The notes under the pieces were generated by a model. It was not told the origin of the DNA. It did not search any database and saw only the letters and a list, made by a program, of their open reading frames with translations. A DNA stretch of 64,000 bases. Origin: Vibrio ruber DSM 16370. Lineage in GTDB: Bacteria; Pseudomonadota; Gammaproteobacteria; Enterobacterales; Vibrionaceae. Positions 29,164 to 38,366 of this stretch are shown here, one piece after another (within the stretch, counting starts at the first letter, position 1; every line of letters starts with the position of its first letter). The position numbers and the translations under genes are program-made. Location of the stretch: positions 1-64,000 of the forward strand of contig NZ_FULE01000039.1 in assembly GCF_900163965.1 (NCBI RefSeq), written 5' to 3'.

Positions 29164-30579
29164 ATGAAAAAAGTCGATCTCAACCAACTCGCCAAATTGT
29201 TTTTCTGCTTTCTGCCACCACTCATTCTGCTGTGGATACCGATTGATGCGATCCCTATTCCGGAAATGACCTTGATCCAACATCGGCTGCTCGCTATTTT
29301 TTTGCTGGCTGCCTTGTTATGGGTTCTGGAACCTGTGCCGGTTTTCGCCACCTCGATTCTCATCATCACCCTTGAACTGATTATGATTTCAAATAAGGGC
29401 TTACATTGGTTTCGTAAGCCACCGGAAGGCCATGCATTTGGTGAACTGATTCCTTATACCGATATATTCAGTGCTTTTTCATCACCGATTATTATTTTAT
29501 TCATGGGCGGCTTTGCATTGGCGATTGCGGCCTCTAAATATGAGCTGGACAATAACCTGGCTCGTGTGCTGCTCAGACCATTCGGGACACAACCCAAATT
29601 CATCATGCTCGGGCTGATGCTGATTACCGCCTGTTTCTCGATGTTTATGTCCAATACCGCAACAACCGTCATGATGCTTGCGCTGCTAGGGCCGATCGTT
29701 GCTTCCGCCCAACCGGGAGATAAAGGTATCAAAGCGTTAGTGCTCTGTATCCCAATCGCTGCCAATACCGGTGGGATTGCCACACCAATCGGCACGCCAC
29801 CCAATGCCATCGCACTCCAGTATCTCATCGGTGAACATAACATTAGTTTTTTGTCCTGGCTGCTTATGGGGCTGCCATTTGTCCTGATACAGATGACGAT
29901 TGCATGGTTTTTACTCCAAAAGTTTTTTCCATCATCCCAAAGTCATCTGACTCTAAACCTAGAGGGACAATTTAAAACGACATGGCGTGCCATGACCGTT
30001 TATATCACTTTCGCTGTCACGATTTTATTGTGGATGACCACATCACTACATGGCATGAACACTTATGTCGTCGCAATTATTCCACTGGCTGTCTTCACTT
30101 TGACTGGCATCATGGGAAAAGAGGAACTGAAACAGATTAACTGGGATGTGCTCTGGCTGGTCGCCGGGGGGATCGCGATTGGCATAGGTCTGGAAGAAAC
30201 AGGTCTTGCCAAAGCGTTAGCTCACTCAATCAACTATCAAAATCTATCGCCAATGTCCGTGGTGATTTCGTTATCTCTGGTCTGCTGGCTGATGGCCAAT
30301 TTTATGTCCAATACGGCAACCGCAAACCTATTGATGCCTATCGCTGCGGCGATCGGGAGTTCAATGACCAGTCTGCAAGCCATCGGCGGATTACAAGGGC
30401 TTCTTGTGGTCGTTGCATTTTCCGCGTCTCTGGGCATGATTCTCCCCGTATCAACCCCGCCCAACTCATTGGCTTACTCTACCGGTTTAATCGAAAGTAA
30501 AGACATGGCGAAAATCGGGACGCTCATCGGCATCATTGGTTTACTGATCGTTTATACCGCGGTCTGGATGCTCACCTGA
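29164..30579 (+). CDS. SLC13/DASS-family anion:sodium symporter
   Basis: This is a 471-residue inner-membrane transporter of the divalent anion:Na+ symporter family (di- and tricarboxylates, or sulfate). It shows two inverted halves, each with the family SNT motif and a proline-rich hairpin: FMSNTATTVMMLALLGPI with GTPPNAIALQY, and FMSNTATANLLMPIAAAI with STPPNSLAY. About a dozen hydrophobic segments are visible. ATG 29164 (MKKVDLNQL) is preferred, but ATG 29134 is in frame. Carboxylate is the likelier substrate from the SNT motifs; this is inference. It stands alone. Confidence 0.85.
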   Translation: MKKVDLNQLAKLFFCFLPPLILLWIPIDAIPIPEMTLIQHRLLAIFLLAALLWVLEPVPVFATSILIITLELIMISNKGLHWFRKPPEGHAFGELIPYTDIFSAFSSPIIILFMGGFALAIAASKYELDNNLARVLLRPFGTQPKFIMLGLMLITACFSMFMSNTATTVMMLALLGPIVASAQPGDKGIKALVLCIPIAANTGGIATPIGTPPNAIALQYLIGEHNISFLSWLLMGLPFVLIQMTIAWFLLQKFFPSSQSHLTLNLEGQFKTTWRAMTVYITFAVTILLWMTTSLHGMNTYVVAIIPLAVFTLTGIMGKEELKQINWDVLWLVAGGIAIGIGLEETGLAKALAHSINYQNLSPMSVVISLSLVCWLMANFMSNTATANLLMPIAAAIGSSMTSLQAIGGLQGLLVVVAFSASLGMILPVSTPPNSLAYSTGLIESKDMAKIGTLIGIIGLLIVYTAVWMLT

Positions 30580-30619
30580 CATATGACAATATCCGCTTGA
30601 GCATCACGATAATTGCCCT

Positions 30620-30660
30620 TCAAAGGCGTGTTACTTTACAGTGGAGTAACACGCCTTTGA
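30620..30660. repeat. 16-base perfect inverted repeat after the SLC13 gene
   Basis: TCAAAGGCGTGTTACT and its exact complement flank a nine-base loop (TTACAGTGG). There is no T-run on either side. It resembles the hairpin at 53357-53394 in stem and loop. Confidence 0.8.
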
Positions 30661-30787
30661 GCAATATCTCCCACCCACGAATCCCGTAAAAACGCTTTTA
30701 AATAAACAGCATAAACTGCTTTGTTTTCATATCCGCTTCAGGCATATTGATGCGCTATTTTGCGACTTTCGATACAGAGACACATAT

Positions 30788-31669
30788 ATGGGTTACGAGT
30801 GGTTAGCACTTGCTGCTGCTTTGTTATGGGCTATCGCCAGTATACTTTCAGTCACACCGGCACGACATTTGGGCACGTTTTCCTATAGTCGCTGGCGAAT
30901 GGGCTGTACTTCCCTGATGCTGGGGATGTTTGCTTGGTTCACCCAAGGGTGGGCCACCGTCGAATCTGCACACATTATCCCAATGATGCTATCCGGCTTA
31001 ATCGGTATCTTCATCGGCGATACCGCACTGTTTGCCTGCCTGAACCGAATGGGTCCGAGGCAAGCCGGACTACTTTTCTCCTGTCATGCAGTGTTCTCTG
31101 CCATTCTTGGTTATTTCCTGTTTCAGGAAACCATGACCTCCGGCGAGTTTCTTGGTTCAGTACTGGTATTTAGTGGCGTTGTCATCGCCATATTTTTCCG
31201 AAAAGCTCAACCCGGCACGCTCGAAATGATCCATGGTAACGTCTGGGTAGCAGTTGCGTTGGGGCTGCTTGCAGCACTTTGTCAGGCTCTCGGTGGCATT
31301 TTGGCCAAACCGGTGATGCAGACAGCGATCGATCCGATTGCTGCTTCAGCCCTACGTATGATTTCAGCATTTATTGCACACAGTGTGTTATTGCTATCCG
31401 GTGCCCGGATCGCGAAACCCGCTCAAGCGATAAACGGTAAGATATTTGCGACAACTCTGCTGAATGCTTTTCTTGCGATGGCGCTGGGAATGACACTGAT
31501 TCTATACGCGCTCCGGGAAGGTAATGTGGGGATGGTTGCGTTGCTTTCATCCACAACACCGATTATGTTATTGCCGATCTTATGGTTTTATACCAAACAG
31601 CGTCCGAATCGATTTGCCTGGGCCGGTGCCATCATCGCAGTTCTCGGGACTGGCATGTTAGTGTATTAA
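30788..31669 (+). CDS. EamA/DMT-superfamily transporter
   Basis: The protein has 293 residues, about ten predicted membrane helices and two EamA repeats (about 1-135 and 150-290). The repeats contain GLIGIFIGDTALFACLNRMG and the matching GMTLILYALREGNVGMVALL, then TTPIMLLPILW. The drug/metabolite transporter superfamily moves amino acids, nucleotides or metabolites; the substrate cannot be told. The ATG at 30788 follows a weak ribosome-binding site. It is monocistronic, between the SLC13 gene and gpmI. Confidence 0.85.
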   Translation: MGYEWLALAAALLWAIASILSVTPARHLGTFSYSRWRMGCTSLMLGMFAWFTQGWATVESAHIIPMMLSGLIGIFIGDTALFACLNRMGPRQAGLLFSCHAVFSAILGYFLFQETMTSGEFLGSVLVFSGVVIAIFFRKAQPGTLEMIHGNVWVAVALGLLAALCQALGGILAKPVMQTAIDPIAASALRMISAFIAHSVLLLSGARIAKPAQAINGKIFATTLLNAFLAMALGMTLILYALREGNVGMVALLSSTTPIMLLPILWFYTKQRPNRFAWAGAIIAVLGTGMLVY

Positions 31670-31854
31670 TGCTAGCGAGCAAAACGCAGTACAAAAACAA
31701 CAAAAATAAAATAGTGTGATTTCTTATCTGTAAGGTACTATGGATTGAATTGATAGGGAGAATCATTGATCTTAACCCTCATCACACTGGATAAAATGTA
31801 GTAAAATTACGTTAGTTTTTCATTTAGATTTCAATATTTGACGAGGTCATCACT

Positions 31855-33384
31855 ATGTCATCAAAGAAGCCAATGGCTCTGGTCATTCTTGACGGTTGGG
31901 GTTACCGTGAAGACAACGCAAGTAACGCCATCAACAACGCGAAAACCCCTGTACTGGATAGTCTGGTTGCCAACAACCCGAATACACTGATCTCTGCTTC
32001 CGGTCTGGATGTCGGCCTGCCCGATGGTCAAATGGGGAATTCAGAAGTCGGTCATACCAATATTGGTGCCGGACGGATTGTTTACCAAGATTTGACGCGG
32101 ATTACCAAAGCTATTGCCGATGGTGAATTCCAGACCAATGAAACACTGGTCGCTGCCATTGATAAAGCTGTTTCAGCCGGAAAAGCCGTGCACCTGATGG
32201 GTCTGATGTCTCCGGGTGGCGTTCACTCTCACGAAGATCATATTTATGCAGCCGTTGAACTGGCAGCAGAACGCGGCGCAGAAAAAATCTATCTGCACTG
32301 TTTCCTTGACGGACGCGATACACCACCACGCAGCGCTGAAGATTCACTAAAACGCTTTGACGAACTCTTCGCAAAACTCGGTAAAGGCCGTATTGCTTCG
32401 TTAGTCGGACGTTACTATGCAATGGATCGTGACAATAACTGGGATCGCGTCCAAAAAGCCTATGACCTGCTGACGCAGGCCAAAAGTGAGTTCGTTTACG
32501 ACAGTGCTGTAGCTGGTCTTGAAGCAGCCTATAGCCGTGAAGAAAACGATGAGTTTGTTCAGGCGACCGTGATTCAGGCTGAAGGGGAAGCATCAGCAGC
32601 CGTAGAAGATGGTGATACAATTATCTTCATGAACTATCGTGCTGACCGTGCCCGTGAAATCACACGGACGTTCGTCGCTGACTTCGCTGGTTTTGAACGG
32701 GAAAAATTCCCGGCAGTTGAGTTTGTGATGCTGACACAATATGCGGCAGATATCCCGCTTAATTGTGCTTATCCGCCTGAGTCGTTAACCAATACCTATG
32801 GTGAGTGGTTATCTAAATCCGGAAAAACTCAGCTACGGATTTCTGAAACCGAGAAATACGCACACGTGACGTTCTTTTTCAATGGCGGTATCGAAACCGA
32901 ATTCGAAGGCGAAGAACGTCAAATCGTTGCCTCACCAAAAGTCGCAACTTACGATCTTCAGCCAGAGATGAGTTCTGAAGAGCTTACCGATAAATTGGTT
33001 GCAGCAATCCGTTCCGGCAAATACGATGCGATTATTTGTAATTATCCCAATGGTGATATGGTTGGTCACACGGGTGTTTACGATGCAGCCGTTCAAGCTT
33101 GTGAAGCGGTTGATAAATGTATCGGTCGTATTGTTGAAGCCATCAAAGAAGTCGATGGTCAACTACTCATTACAGCAGACCATGGTAATGCTGAGATGAT
33201 GGTTAACCCGGAAACCGGCGGAACCCATACAGCGCATACCAACCTGCCAGTGCCGCTGATCTATGTGGGTAACCAAGCAATTCAGCTCAAAGAAGGTGGT
33301 AAACTCTCTGATCTGGCGCCAACTATGCTTGCACTGACAGAGATGGACATTCCTGCCGAAATGTCCGGAAAAGTTTTGTTTTAA
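31855..33384 (+). CDS. gpmI: 2,3-bisphosphoglycerate-independent phosphoglycerate mutase
   Basis: GpmI (509 residues) interconverts 3- and 2-phosphoglycerate in glycolysis and gluconeogenesis, using two manganese ions. It is an alkaline-phosphatase-fold enzyme: [12 protein letters not shown] near the N-terminus carries the first metal Asp, [13 protein letters not shown] holds the phosphorylated Ser63, then [22 protein letters not shown] and [11 protein letters not shown] with further metal ligands. The length fits the family. It has a GAGG ribosome-binding site and its own terminator. Confidence 0.97.
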   Translation: MSSKKPMALVILDGWGYREDNASNAINNAKTPVLDSLVANNPNTLISASGLDVGLPDGQMGNSEVGHTNIGAGRIVYQDLTRITKAIADGEFQTNETLVAAIDKAVSAGKAVHLMGLMSPGGVHSHEDHIYAAVELAAERGAEKIYLHCFLDGRDTPPRSAEDSLKRFDELFAKLGKGRIASLVGRYYAMDRDNNWDRVQKAYDLLTQAKSEFVYDSAVAGLEAAYSREENDEFVQATVIQAEGEASAAVEDGDTIIFMNYRADRAREITRTFVADFAGFEREKFPAVEFVMLTQYAADIPLNCAYPPESLTNTYGEWLSKSGKTQLRISETEKYAHVTFFFNGGIETEFEGEERQIVASPKVATYDLQPEMSSEELTDKLVAAIRSGKYDAIICNYPNGDMVGHTGVYDAAVQACEAVDKCIGRIVEAIKEVDGQLLITADHGNAEMMVNPETGGTHTAHTNLPVPLIYVGNQAIQLKEGGKLSDLAPTMLALTEMDIPAEMSGKVLF

Positions 33385-33422
33385 GATTTGATTCTCTATC
33401 AATCAAATCACACAAAATAAAC

Positions 33423-33461
33423 ACAACAGCCCTGTAGATAACCTGCAGGGCTGTTATTTTT
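33423..33461 (+). terminator. terminator after gpmI
   Basis: AACAGCCCTG pairs with CAGGGCTGTT around a small loop and is followed by ATTTTT, about 40 bases after the gpmI stop. Confidence 0.8.
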
Positions 33462-33557
33462 AGAGCCAGAGAAAGTTTTTTACATTTCAGTGTCGAGGCA
33501 CACCATTGTTTCTGTATACTGAGGGGCATCTTCTTCAATCAAGCATGATATAAAAGC

Positions 33558-34703
33558 ATGGTGCCGTTTTTGACGATTCGATTTATCACACTTTCGCGTT
33601 ATTTAAAGCCGCGTCATATTAGTATTTTACTCATCACGCTGTTCTTTCACCTTTACAGCTATGCTGCATCAAATCAAGAGTTGCAAGGCGTTAAAAATGA
33701 AATATCTCGCCAGCAACAATCGCTTGATTCTCAAACAAAAAAGCTCGACGACTTACAGAACACGCTGAAGAGTCAAGAACTGACGATTGTTTCATTAGAG
33801 AAGCAAATCTCTCAGACTCAAAGTCAGCTCAAACGTTCAACGCACAATTTGACCCAGTTAAAAGAGCGTATCAAAGCACTGACACAACAGAAAGAGACTC
33901 AGTCAGAACGATTGAAACAGTTGCTCCATACCTATTACATCACACGCCAGTCAAATCATCTGTCCGGTCTTCTGAAAGATGACGCCGATGAGGATCGTAT
34001 CAGCCAGTACTACCAACATCTGGCACAAGCACGCTCAGAGACGATCAACAATTTAGAACAAACCAAGCAACAGCTACATCAGCACGAACAGCAACTGACA
34101 CAAGAACAGGAACAGATCCAGTCGCTCCTTTCCCAGCAGACTCAAAAACGGAATCAGCTGCAAAAAACTCAACAAGAACGCAAAAATACAGTAAACAAAA
34201 TTCGCTCACGAATATCCGGTGATAAAAATTATCTGGCAGAATTGCAGCGTAATGAATCGAGACTCAAAGCAGAAATTGCTAAAGCCGCTAAACGCAATCA
34301 AGTTCCTATGGATGGCTTTGCCCGGCAAAGAGGAAAACTCCCTTGGCCAATCCAGGGAAAATTATTGCACCGTTTCGGCACTCACCAAACAGGCCAGATT
34401 AATTGGAAAGGGATTGTCATCAATGCCGCCTATGGACAACCCGTCAAAGCAGTTTATCCCGGGAGGGTGGTTTTTTCTGATTATCTGCGAGGATACGGGC
34501 TCGTTGTCTTAATTGACCACGGCCAAGGCGATATGACTTTGTATGGTTTCAACCAGACCCTCCTCAAAAAGGAAGGGGATAAAGTGACAGCAGGAGAAAC
34601 CATCGCACTGGCAGGTGATACCGGAGGTCAACCCGTTCCCTCACTCTATTTTGAAGTACGCAGAAACAGTAAAGCTTCAAACCCGCTGAGCTGGTTACAA
34701 TAG
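33558..34703 (+). CDS. envC: murein hydrolase activator EnvC
   Basis: EnvC (381 residues) is a periplasmic activator recruited by FtsEX; it switches on AmiA/AmiB at the septum (amiB is at 21568). Order: signal segment (about 1-36), a long Gln-rich coiled coil (about 38-250), and a C-terminal LytM/M23 fold (about 260-381: GKLLHRFGTHQTGQINWKG ... GDTGGQPVPSLYFEVR). The zinc-binding HxxxD and HxH of active M23 peptidases are missing, as expected for the activator class. It follows gpmI in the same orientation. Confidence 0.93.
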   Translation: MVPFLTIRFITLSRYLKPRHISILLITLFFHLYSYAASNQELQGVKNEISRQQQSLDSQTKKLDDLQNTLKSQELTIVSLEKQISQTQSQLKRSTHNLTQLKERIKALTQQKETQSERLKQLLHTYYITRQSNHLSGLLKDDADEDRISQYYQHLAQARSETINNLEQTKQQLHQHEQQLTQEQEQIQSLLSQQTQKRNQLQKTQQERKNTVNKIRSRISGDKNYLAELQRNESRLKAEIAKAAKRNQVPMDGFARQRGKLPWPIQGKLLHRFGTHQTGQINWKGIVINAAYGQPVKAVYPGRVVFSDYLRGYGLVVLIDHGQGDMTLYGFNQTLLKKEGDKVTAGETIALAGDTGGQPVPSLYFEVRRNSKASNPLSWLQ

Positions 34704-34713
34704 CGCAATTTAA

Positions 34714-34777
34714 TCCGATAAAATAAAAATCCACAGACTGCCTTTTGATTGCCAGCACTGTGGATTCTAATCTATCG
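34714..34777. other. nested inverted repeat between envC and the TetR gene
   Basis: An outer pair CCGATA/TATCGG and an inner nine-base pair AATCCACAG/CTGTGGATT enclose a 21-base loop. It lies between two convergent genes and probably folds in both transcripts. No long T-run, so termination is not certain. Confidence 0.5.
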
Positions 34778-34785
34778 GGTGAGAT

Positions 34786-35433
34786 TTATTCCGTATGCAT
34801 CGCTCTGACACCTTCTTCCAGAATCTGCAATTGCTCGGCACCACCGACTGTCGCCCTCGGTTTAACCACCGCAATCACATGTAACATACCTTGATGAATC
34901 ACTTCTTCCGTCACTTGCGCTTTTTGCGACATCGCAGCGCGATAGCTCAACCAACTCGCTGTAATCATATGCAGTGTTGTGACAAATGATTCCATTTCCG
35001 AATCAGCGATCTCAATCAACTCGATCTCGATAAAACGATTGACGATGCTCACCAGATTATGTCTTAGCTTTTCCTGAACAGCGATATAAGACTTGTGTAA
35101 ATCCTCATCTCTTTGCAGGATTTCCGGTAAGTTTGCGTAGAAAAAACGGTATTTCCACATCAGTGTAAAAATGGAATCTAAATAGTGTTTCAGAAGTGAC
35201 AAGCTTTCTTTATGCCCATGTGGTGGCGCAAAACGTTCAAGTAATTCACTTGAGTAAAGCTCAAAAATAGCCCTGACAATTTCTTGTTTATTTCGGAAAT
35301 GATAATACAGGTTTCCGGGGCTAATTTGGATATGGGCGGCAATATGGTTTGTTGTAACTGTTCGCTCACCCAGCTCGTTAAAAAGCTCCAGCGCCGCAAA
35401 AATAATTCGATCTTTCGTTTTCATACTAGACAT
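34786..35433 (-). CDS. TetR/AcrR-family transcriptional regulator
   Basis: The protein has about 215 residues. The N-terminal helix-turn-helix is clear (TKDRIIFAALELFNELGERT ... TNHIAAHIQISPGNLYYHF, about 5-55), followed by the variable ligand/dimer domain. Target and ligand are unknown. ATG 35433 is used; GTG 35451 is in frame and so is ATG 35424. It is downstream of hemE in the same orientation with a 66-base gap that holds a palindrome, so it may be co-transcribed or autoregulated. Confidence 0.8.
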   Translation of the reverse strand: MSSMKTKDRIIFAALELFNELGERTVTTNHIAAHIQISPGNLYYHFRNKQEIVRAIFELYSSELLERFAPPHGHKESLSLLKHYLDSIFTLMWKYRFFYANLPEILQRDEDLHKSYIAVQEKLRHNLVSIVNRFIEIELIEIADSEMESFVTTLHMITASWLSYRAAMSQKAQVTEEVIHQGMLHVIAVVKPRATVGGAEQLQILEEGVRAMHTE

Positions 35434-35458
35434 TATCTGACCAATTTCCACATGTTTT

Positions 35459-35491
35459 CATTATGGTATCGGAAGAAACCGACCCATAATG
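35459..35491. promoter_or_regulatory. palindrome upstream of the TetR-family gene
   Basis: CATTATGG (35459-35466) and CCATAATG (35484-35491) form an eight-base inverted repeat, with an inner TCGG/CCGA pair. It lies between hemE and the regulator start, where a TetR protein would bind to repress its own gene. It could also be an RNA hairpin ending the hemE message; it lacks a T-run. Confidence 0.4.
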
Positions 35492-35499
35492 AGTTGAGG

Positions 35500-36564
35500 T
35501 TATTTGTGGTAGGGGATCGACAATTCATGAACTGCATTCACAAAAATATCAACATTTTCAGGCGGCACATCTAAATGAATACCATGCCCTAAATTGAAGA
35601 CGTGACCACTCCCCTCACCGAATCCTGCAAGAATTTGTGCCACTTCATCTCGGATTCGCTGTGCCGGTGCATAGAGCATTGAAGGATCCATATTGCCCTG
35701 CAAAGCGACTTGCCCACCAACTCGGGCTTTCGCATCTTCAATATTGATGGTCCAGTCAAGTCCAATCGCATCACAACCTGTCGCAGCAATCTGTTCCAGC
35801 CACATTCCACCATTCTTAGTGAAAAGCGTGACAGGCACTTGATTACCGTCATGTTCTTTGATCAAACCATCGACGATTTTGTGCATATACTGAAGAGAAA
35901 AATCACGATAATCACGCGGTGTCAGTACCCCTCCCCAAGTATCAAATACCATCACTGATTGAGCACCAGCCTTGATTTGAGCATTCAGGTATAAGATGAC
36001 GCTGTCAGCAAGTTTATCGAGTAAGGAATGTAACGTCTCTGGCTCTGCGTACATCATCTTCTTGATTTTGGTAAACGCCTTAGAACTGCCCCCTTCGACC
36101 ATATACGTTGCGAGTGTCCACGGACTACCGGAGAATCCAATTAACGGAACGCTGCCCTTTAAATCATGGCGAATCTGACGAACGGCATTCATCACATATT
36201 GCAGTTCACATTCCGGATCCGGAATCCCGATTTTGTCCACATCTGCCCGAGATTGGATCGGACGGCTAAACTTGGGGCCTTCCCCCGTTTCAAAATAAAG
36301 CCCGAGCCCCATTGCGTCAGGAATCGTCAAAATATCAGAAAACAGAATCGCAGCATCAAAAGGAAAACGACGTAACGGTTGCAACGTGACTTCTGAGGCT
36401 AGTTCAGGATTTTTGCATAAAGCCATAAAATCCCCGGCCTGAGCTCTTACTTCCCGATATTCAGGCAGGTAACGCCCTGCTTGACGCATCATCCATATCG
36501 GTGTTCTATCAACGGATTGCCTCAAAAGCGCACGCAGATAACGATCATTCTTTAATTCAGTCAT
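35500..36564 (-). CDS. hemE: uroporphyrinogen decarboxylase HemE
   Basis: HemE (354 residues) removes four carboxyl groups from uroporphyrinogen III to give coproporphyrinogen III in haem synthesis. The family signatures are [21 protein letters not shown] near the N-terminus (in pieces [17 protein letters not shown]), [33 protein letters not shown] and [16 protein letters not shown]. Length equals that of E. coli HemE. A Fur-box-like sequence lies about 140 bases upstream between hemE and nudC. Confidence 0.97.
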   Translation of the reverse strand: MTELKNDRYLRALLRQSVDRTPIWMMRQAGRYLPEYREVRAQAGDFMALCKNPELASEVTLQPLRRFPFDAAILFSDILTIPDAMGLGLYFETGEGPKFSRPIQSRADVDKIGIPDPECELQYVMNAVRQIRHDLKGSVPLIGFSGSPWTLATYMVEGGSSKAFTKIKKMMYAEPETLHSLLDKLADSVILYLNAQIKAGAQSVMVFDTWGGVLTPRDYRDFSLQYMHKIVDGLIKEHDGNQVPVTLFTKNGGMWLEQIAATGCDAIGLDWTINIEDAKARVGGQVALQGNMDPSMLYAPAQRIRDEVAQILAGFGEGSGHVFNLGHGIHLDVPPENVDIFVNAVHELSIPYHK

Positions 36565-36706
36565 TTTTAATCTTCCAAATCAGGGCTTTTATCACTTTTA
36601 TATCTGATAAATTTTTTAGTTCTTTGCAAGCGAGATCATGTTCCGGACAAAAAGAGAATCAGATTGTTTGCACCAACTCAGCTTGAGTGTTAAAAAAATG
36701 TTCAAT

Positions 36707-36725
36707 AATGAAAATTATTAATAAT
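36707..36725. promoter_or_regulatory. putative Fur box in the hemE-nudC gap
   Basis: AATGAAAATTATTAATAAT agrees with 13 of the 15 fixed positions of the Vibrio-type Fur consensus AATGANAATNATTNNCATT. The surrounding DNA is very AT-rich, which raises the chance of a false match. It could control hemE (leftward) or a rightward small RNA. Confidence 0.45.
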
Positions 36726-36734
36726 AATAAATAG

Positions 36735-36802
36735 AGTACTCGCTACTCAACATCTCATAACGACATCTTACTTACCCCTCCGTTTATTCGGAGGTTTTTT
36801 TT
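36735..36802 (+). ncRNA. candidate small RNA ending in an orphan terminator
   Basis: A plus-strand intrinsic terminator (stem CCTCCG/CGGAGG, loop TTTATT, eight T at 36795-36802) has no plus-strand gene before it: both neighbours, hemE and nudC, lie on the other strand. The hairpin is not followed by T on the minus strand, so it does not serve nudC. A Fur-like site lies just upstream with possible promoter hexamers (TTCAAT at 36701, AATAAT at 36723). A short transcript of about 70 bases, with an unstructured CA-rich body, is predicted. The 5' end is a guess. Confidence 0.4.
36777..36802 (+). terminator. plus-strand intrinsic terminator without an obvious gene
   Basis: Stem CCTCCG (36777-36782) pairs with CGGAGG (36789-36794), followed by eight T. 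It ends immediately before the nudC stop codon on the opposite strand. Confidence 0.75.
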
Positions 36803-36803
36803 A

Positions 36804-37592
36804 TTATCTTGACACACCTTCAGCTGCTCGAATATCTGTCAATGTTTGCTCTATCAATGCTCTTGCGATCGTCCCTTTCGGGGCAACCTCCGGCATATTC
36901 TGCGGAGAAAACCAGTTCGCATGGCTGATTTCATGCTCATCGATCCGAATAACCCCAGAGGCATAATCAGCCAGAAAAGCAACCATCATACTTGAAGGAA
37001 AAGCCCAAGGCTGACTACCAAAATACCGAATATTCTCCACTCGGATACCCGTTTCTTCAAACACTTCCCGGGCGACGGTCTGTTCCAATGTCTCTCCTGC
37101 CTCAACAAACCCGGCAACAACCGTATACATACCGCCCTGATGACGAGCATGTTGAGCCAGAAGAATTTCATTATCACGACGAACAGCAACAATAATACAA
37201 GGGAAAATACGTGGATAATGGATTGTCCGGCACTCCTGACATTGCATCGCTAACTCACGGTGATGGAAATAAGTTCGTCCGCCACATTGTGCACAAAACC
37301 GCTGTGTTTGTGTCATGTGACCATACTGAACTGCCTTACTTGCAGCAAGAAACAATGATTCAGAAATACTCAGTAATGTTCTCAGCGATGCCATCGGCAA
37401 ACGCTGTTCCAAATCGGCTTCATTCAACCAATAAACAGGATGACCGTCACATTCTGCTATCTTGACGGCTTTCTCTTCAGGAAGAGACCAATGCTCTGCA
37501 GTTCCAAAGGGTAACATATTATCCACAGTCCAGAGTTCACTTCCAGAAACAACACACCAGTAAGCGTTTCCGACTTCACTATTTTCTAACAT
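36804..37592 (-). CDS. nudC: NAD(+) diphosphatase / RNA deNADding enzyme NudC
   Basis: NudC (262 residues) hydrolyses NADH and removes NAD caps from RNA. The zinc site has C100, C103, C118 and C121. The Nudix box spans 161-183 ([10 protein letters not shown]...REVFEETG), followed by SQPWAFPSS at 193-201, the motif that marks the NADH-specific branch. Length is close to E. coli NudC. It is divergent from rsd, the arrangement seen in E. coli. Confidence 0.95.
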   Translation of the reverse strand: MLENSEVGNAYWCVVSGSELWTVDNMLPFGTAEHWSLPEEKAVKIAECDGHPVYWLNEADLEQRLPMASLRTLLSISESLFLAASKAVQYGHMTQTQRFCAQCGGRTYFHHRELAMQCQECRTIHYPRIFPCIIVAVRRDNEILLAQHARHQGGMYTVVAGFVEAGETLEQTVAREVFEETGIRVENIRYFGSQPWAFPSSMMVAFLADYASGVIRIDEHEISHANWFSPQNMPEVAPKGTIARALIEQTLTDIRAAEGVSR

Positions 37593-37764
37593 GATCGCTC
37601 CTATATCCTTGCAGTCTGACTATTTTACTGGCAATCTAGTTTCATACCAGAGTGGGAAGTGTACCATGTTATAACCCTCTCGTATGAATAAGATATTGTG
37701 TCTCCGACATAACTGCCACAGCAGGATCTCCCGACAACTGGGAGCAGATCATGAGGGCATGACC

Positions 37765-38253
37765 ATGCTTAAAAAATTCAAGAGAATACAAGAGCAGTGG
37801 GGAGGTTCCAGTGATGTCATTGATCAATGGTTGGACTCCCGACAAACTTTACTCGTAAAATATTGTAAACTTGCCTCATTGCAGCCCTGTACTTCCAAAG
37901 CGGCTCTCAGTGAACTCCCGTCAGCCAATGATATTCATCAGTTTTGTCAAAAATTGGTCGATTACATTTCCACAGGTCACTTTAAGATCTACGATACCGT
38001 TAAAGCTAAATGGGAATCAACCGGGTTTACGGCGACAGACGAGATCAACCAAACTTATTTCTCAATTGTTGAGACAACCGATCCGCTACTCAACTTTGCA
38101 GATAAATATCTGGATATCAGAGATGATGAACATCTGGAAAACTTTGACCGGGATCTATCTCATTTAGGGGAAACATTAGAGGCACGATTTGAACTCGAAG
38201 ACGAACTGATCCAGATGATTGCAGACAGTTTATCCGTTCCTCCCGGAGCATAA
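37765..38253 (+). CDS. rsd: regulator of sigma D (Rsd/AlgQ)
   Basis: Rsd (162 residues) is an anti-sigma factor that binds the housekeeping sigma-70 in stationary phase. The helical bundle shows the family features: an early SSDVIDQWLDSRQTLLVKY, LVDYISTGHFKIYDTV and the C-terminal LSHLGETLEARFELEDELI. ATG 37765 gives the MLKKFKR start and has GAGGG seven bases upstream; ATG 37759 is too close to that site. It is convergent with rpoC, sharing a terminator. Confidence 0.93.
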   Translation: MLKKFKRIQEQWGGSSDVIDQWLDSRQTLLVKYCKLASLQPCTSKAALSELPSANDIHQFCQKLVDYISTGHFKIYDTVKAKWESTGFTATDEINQTYFSIVETTDPLLNFADKYLDIRDDEHLENFDRDLSHLGETLEARFELEDELIQMIADSLSVPPGA

Positions 38254-38324
38254 CTTATCGATCGTGCGATCTCACCATGCATATAACATGCATATAAGCT
38301 GAATGCTGGTATTCAGACTGATAT

Positions 38325-38351
38325 AAAAAAGGCGCCTTCCGGCGCCTTTTT
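38325..38351. terminator. bidirectional terminator between rsd and rpoC
   Basis: AAAAAAGGCGCC/GGCGCCTTTTT with a TTCC loop is symmetric and flanked by A and T runs. It ends both the rsd transcript and the long rplKAJL-rpoBC transcript. Confidence 0.93.
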
Positions 38352-38366
38352 ACATATCAACAATGA

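Noticed and set aside
29134..31669. The SLC13 and EamA transporter genes as a genomic island
   Set aside because: No integrase, tRNA-disrupted end, direct repeats or clear change in composition; they look like ordinary lineage-variable genes in a core region.
32111..32620. Minus-strand open frame of 169 codons inside gpmI
   Set aside because: Antisense to gpmI, with composition dominated by Arg, His and Leu as expected for the reverse reading of a conserved gene.
36804..36830. The hairpin next to nudC as its own terminator
   Set aside because: On the minus strand the hairpin is followed by GGTAAG and not by T, so it cannot be an intrinsic terminator for nudC.
37519..37527. Exact DnaA box TTATCCACA inside the 5' part of nudC
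   Set aside because: It is a single box inside coding sequence with no partner nearby. About one such match is expected by chance in a window this size.
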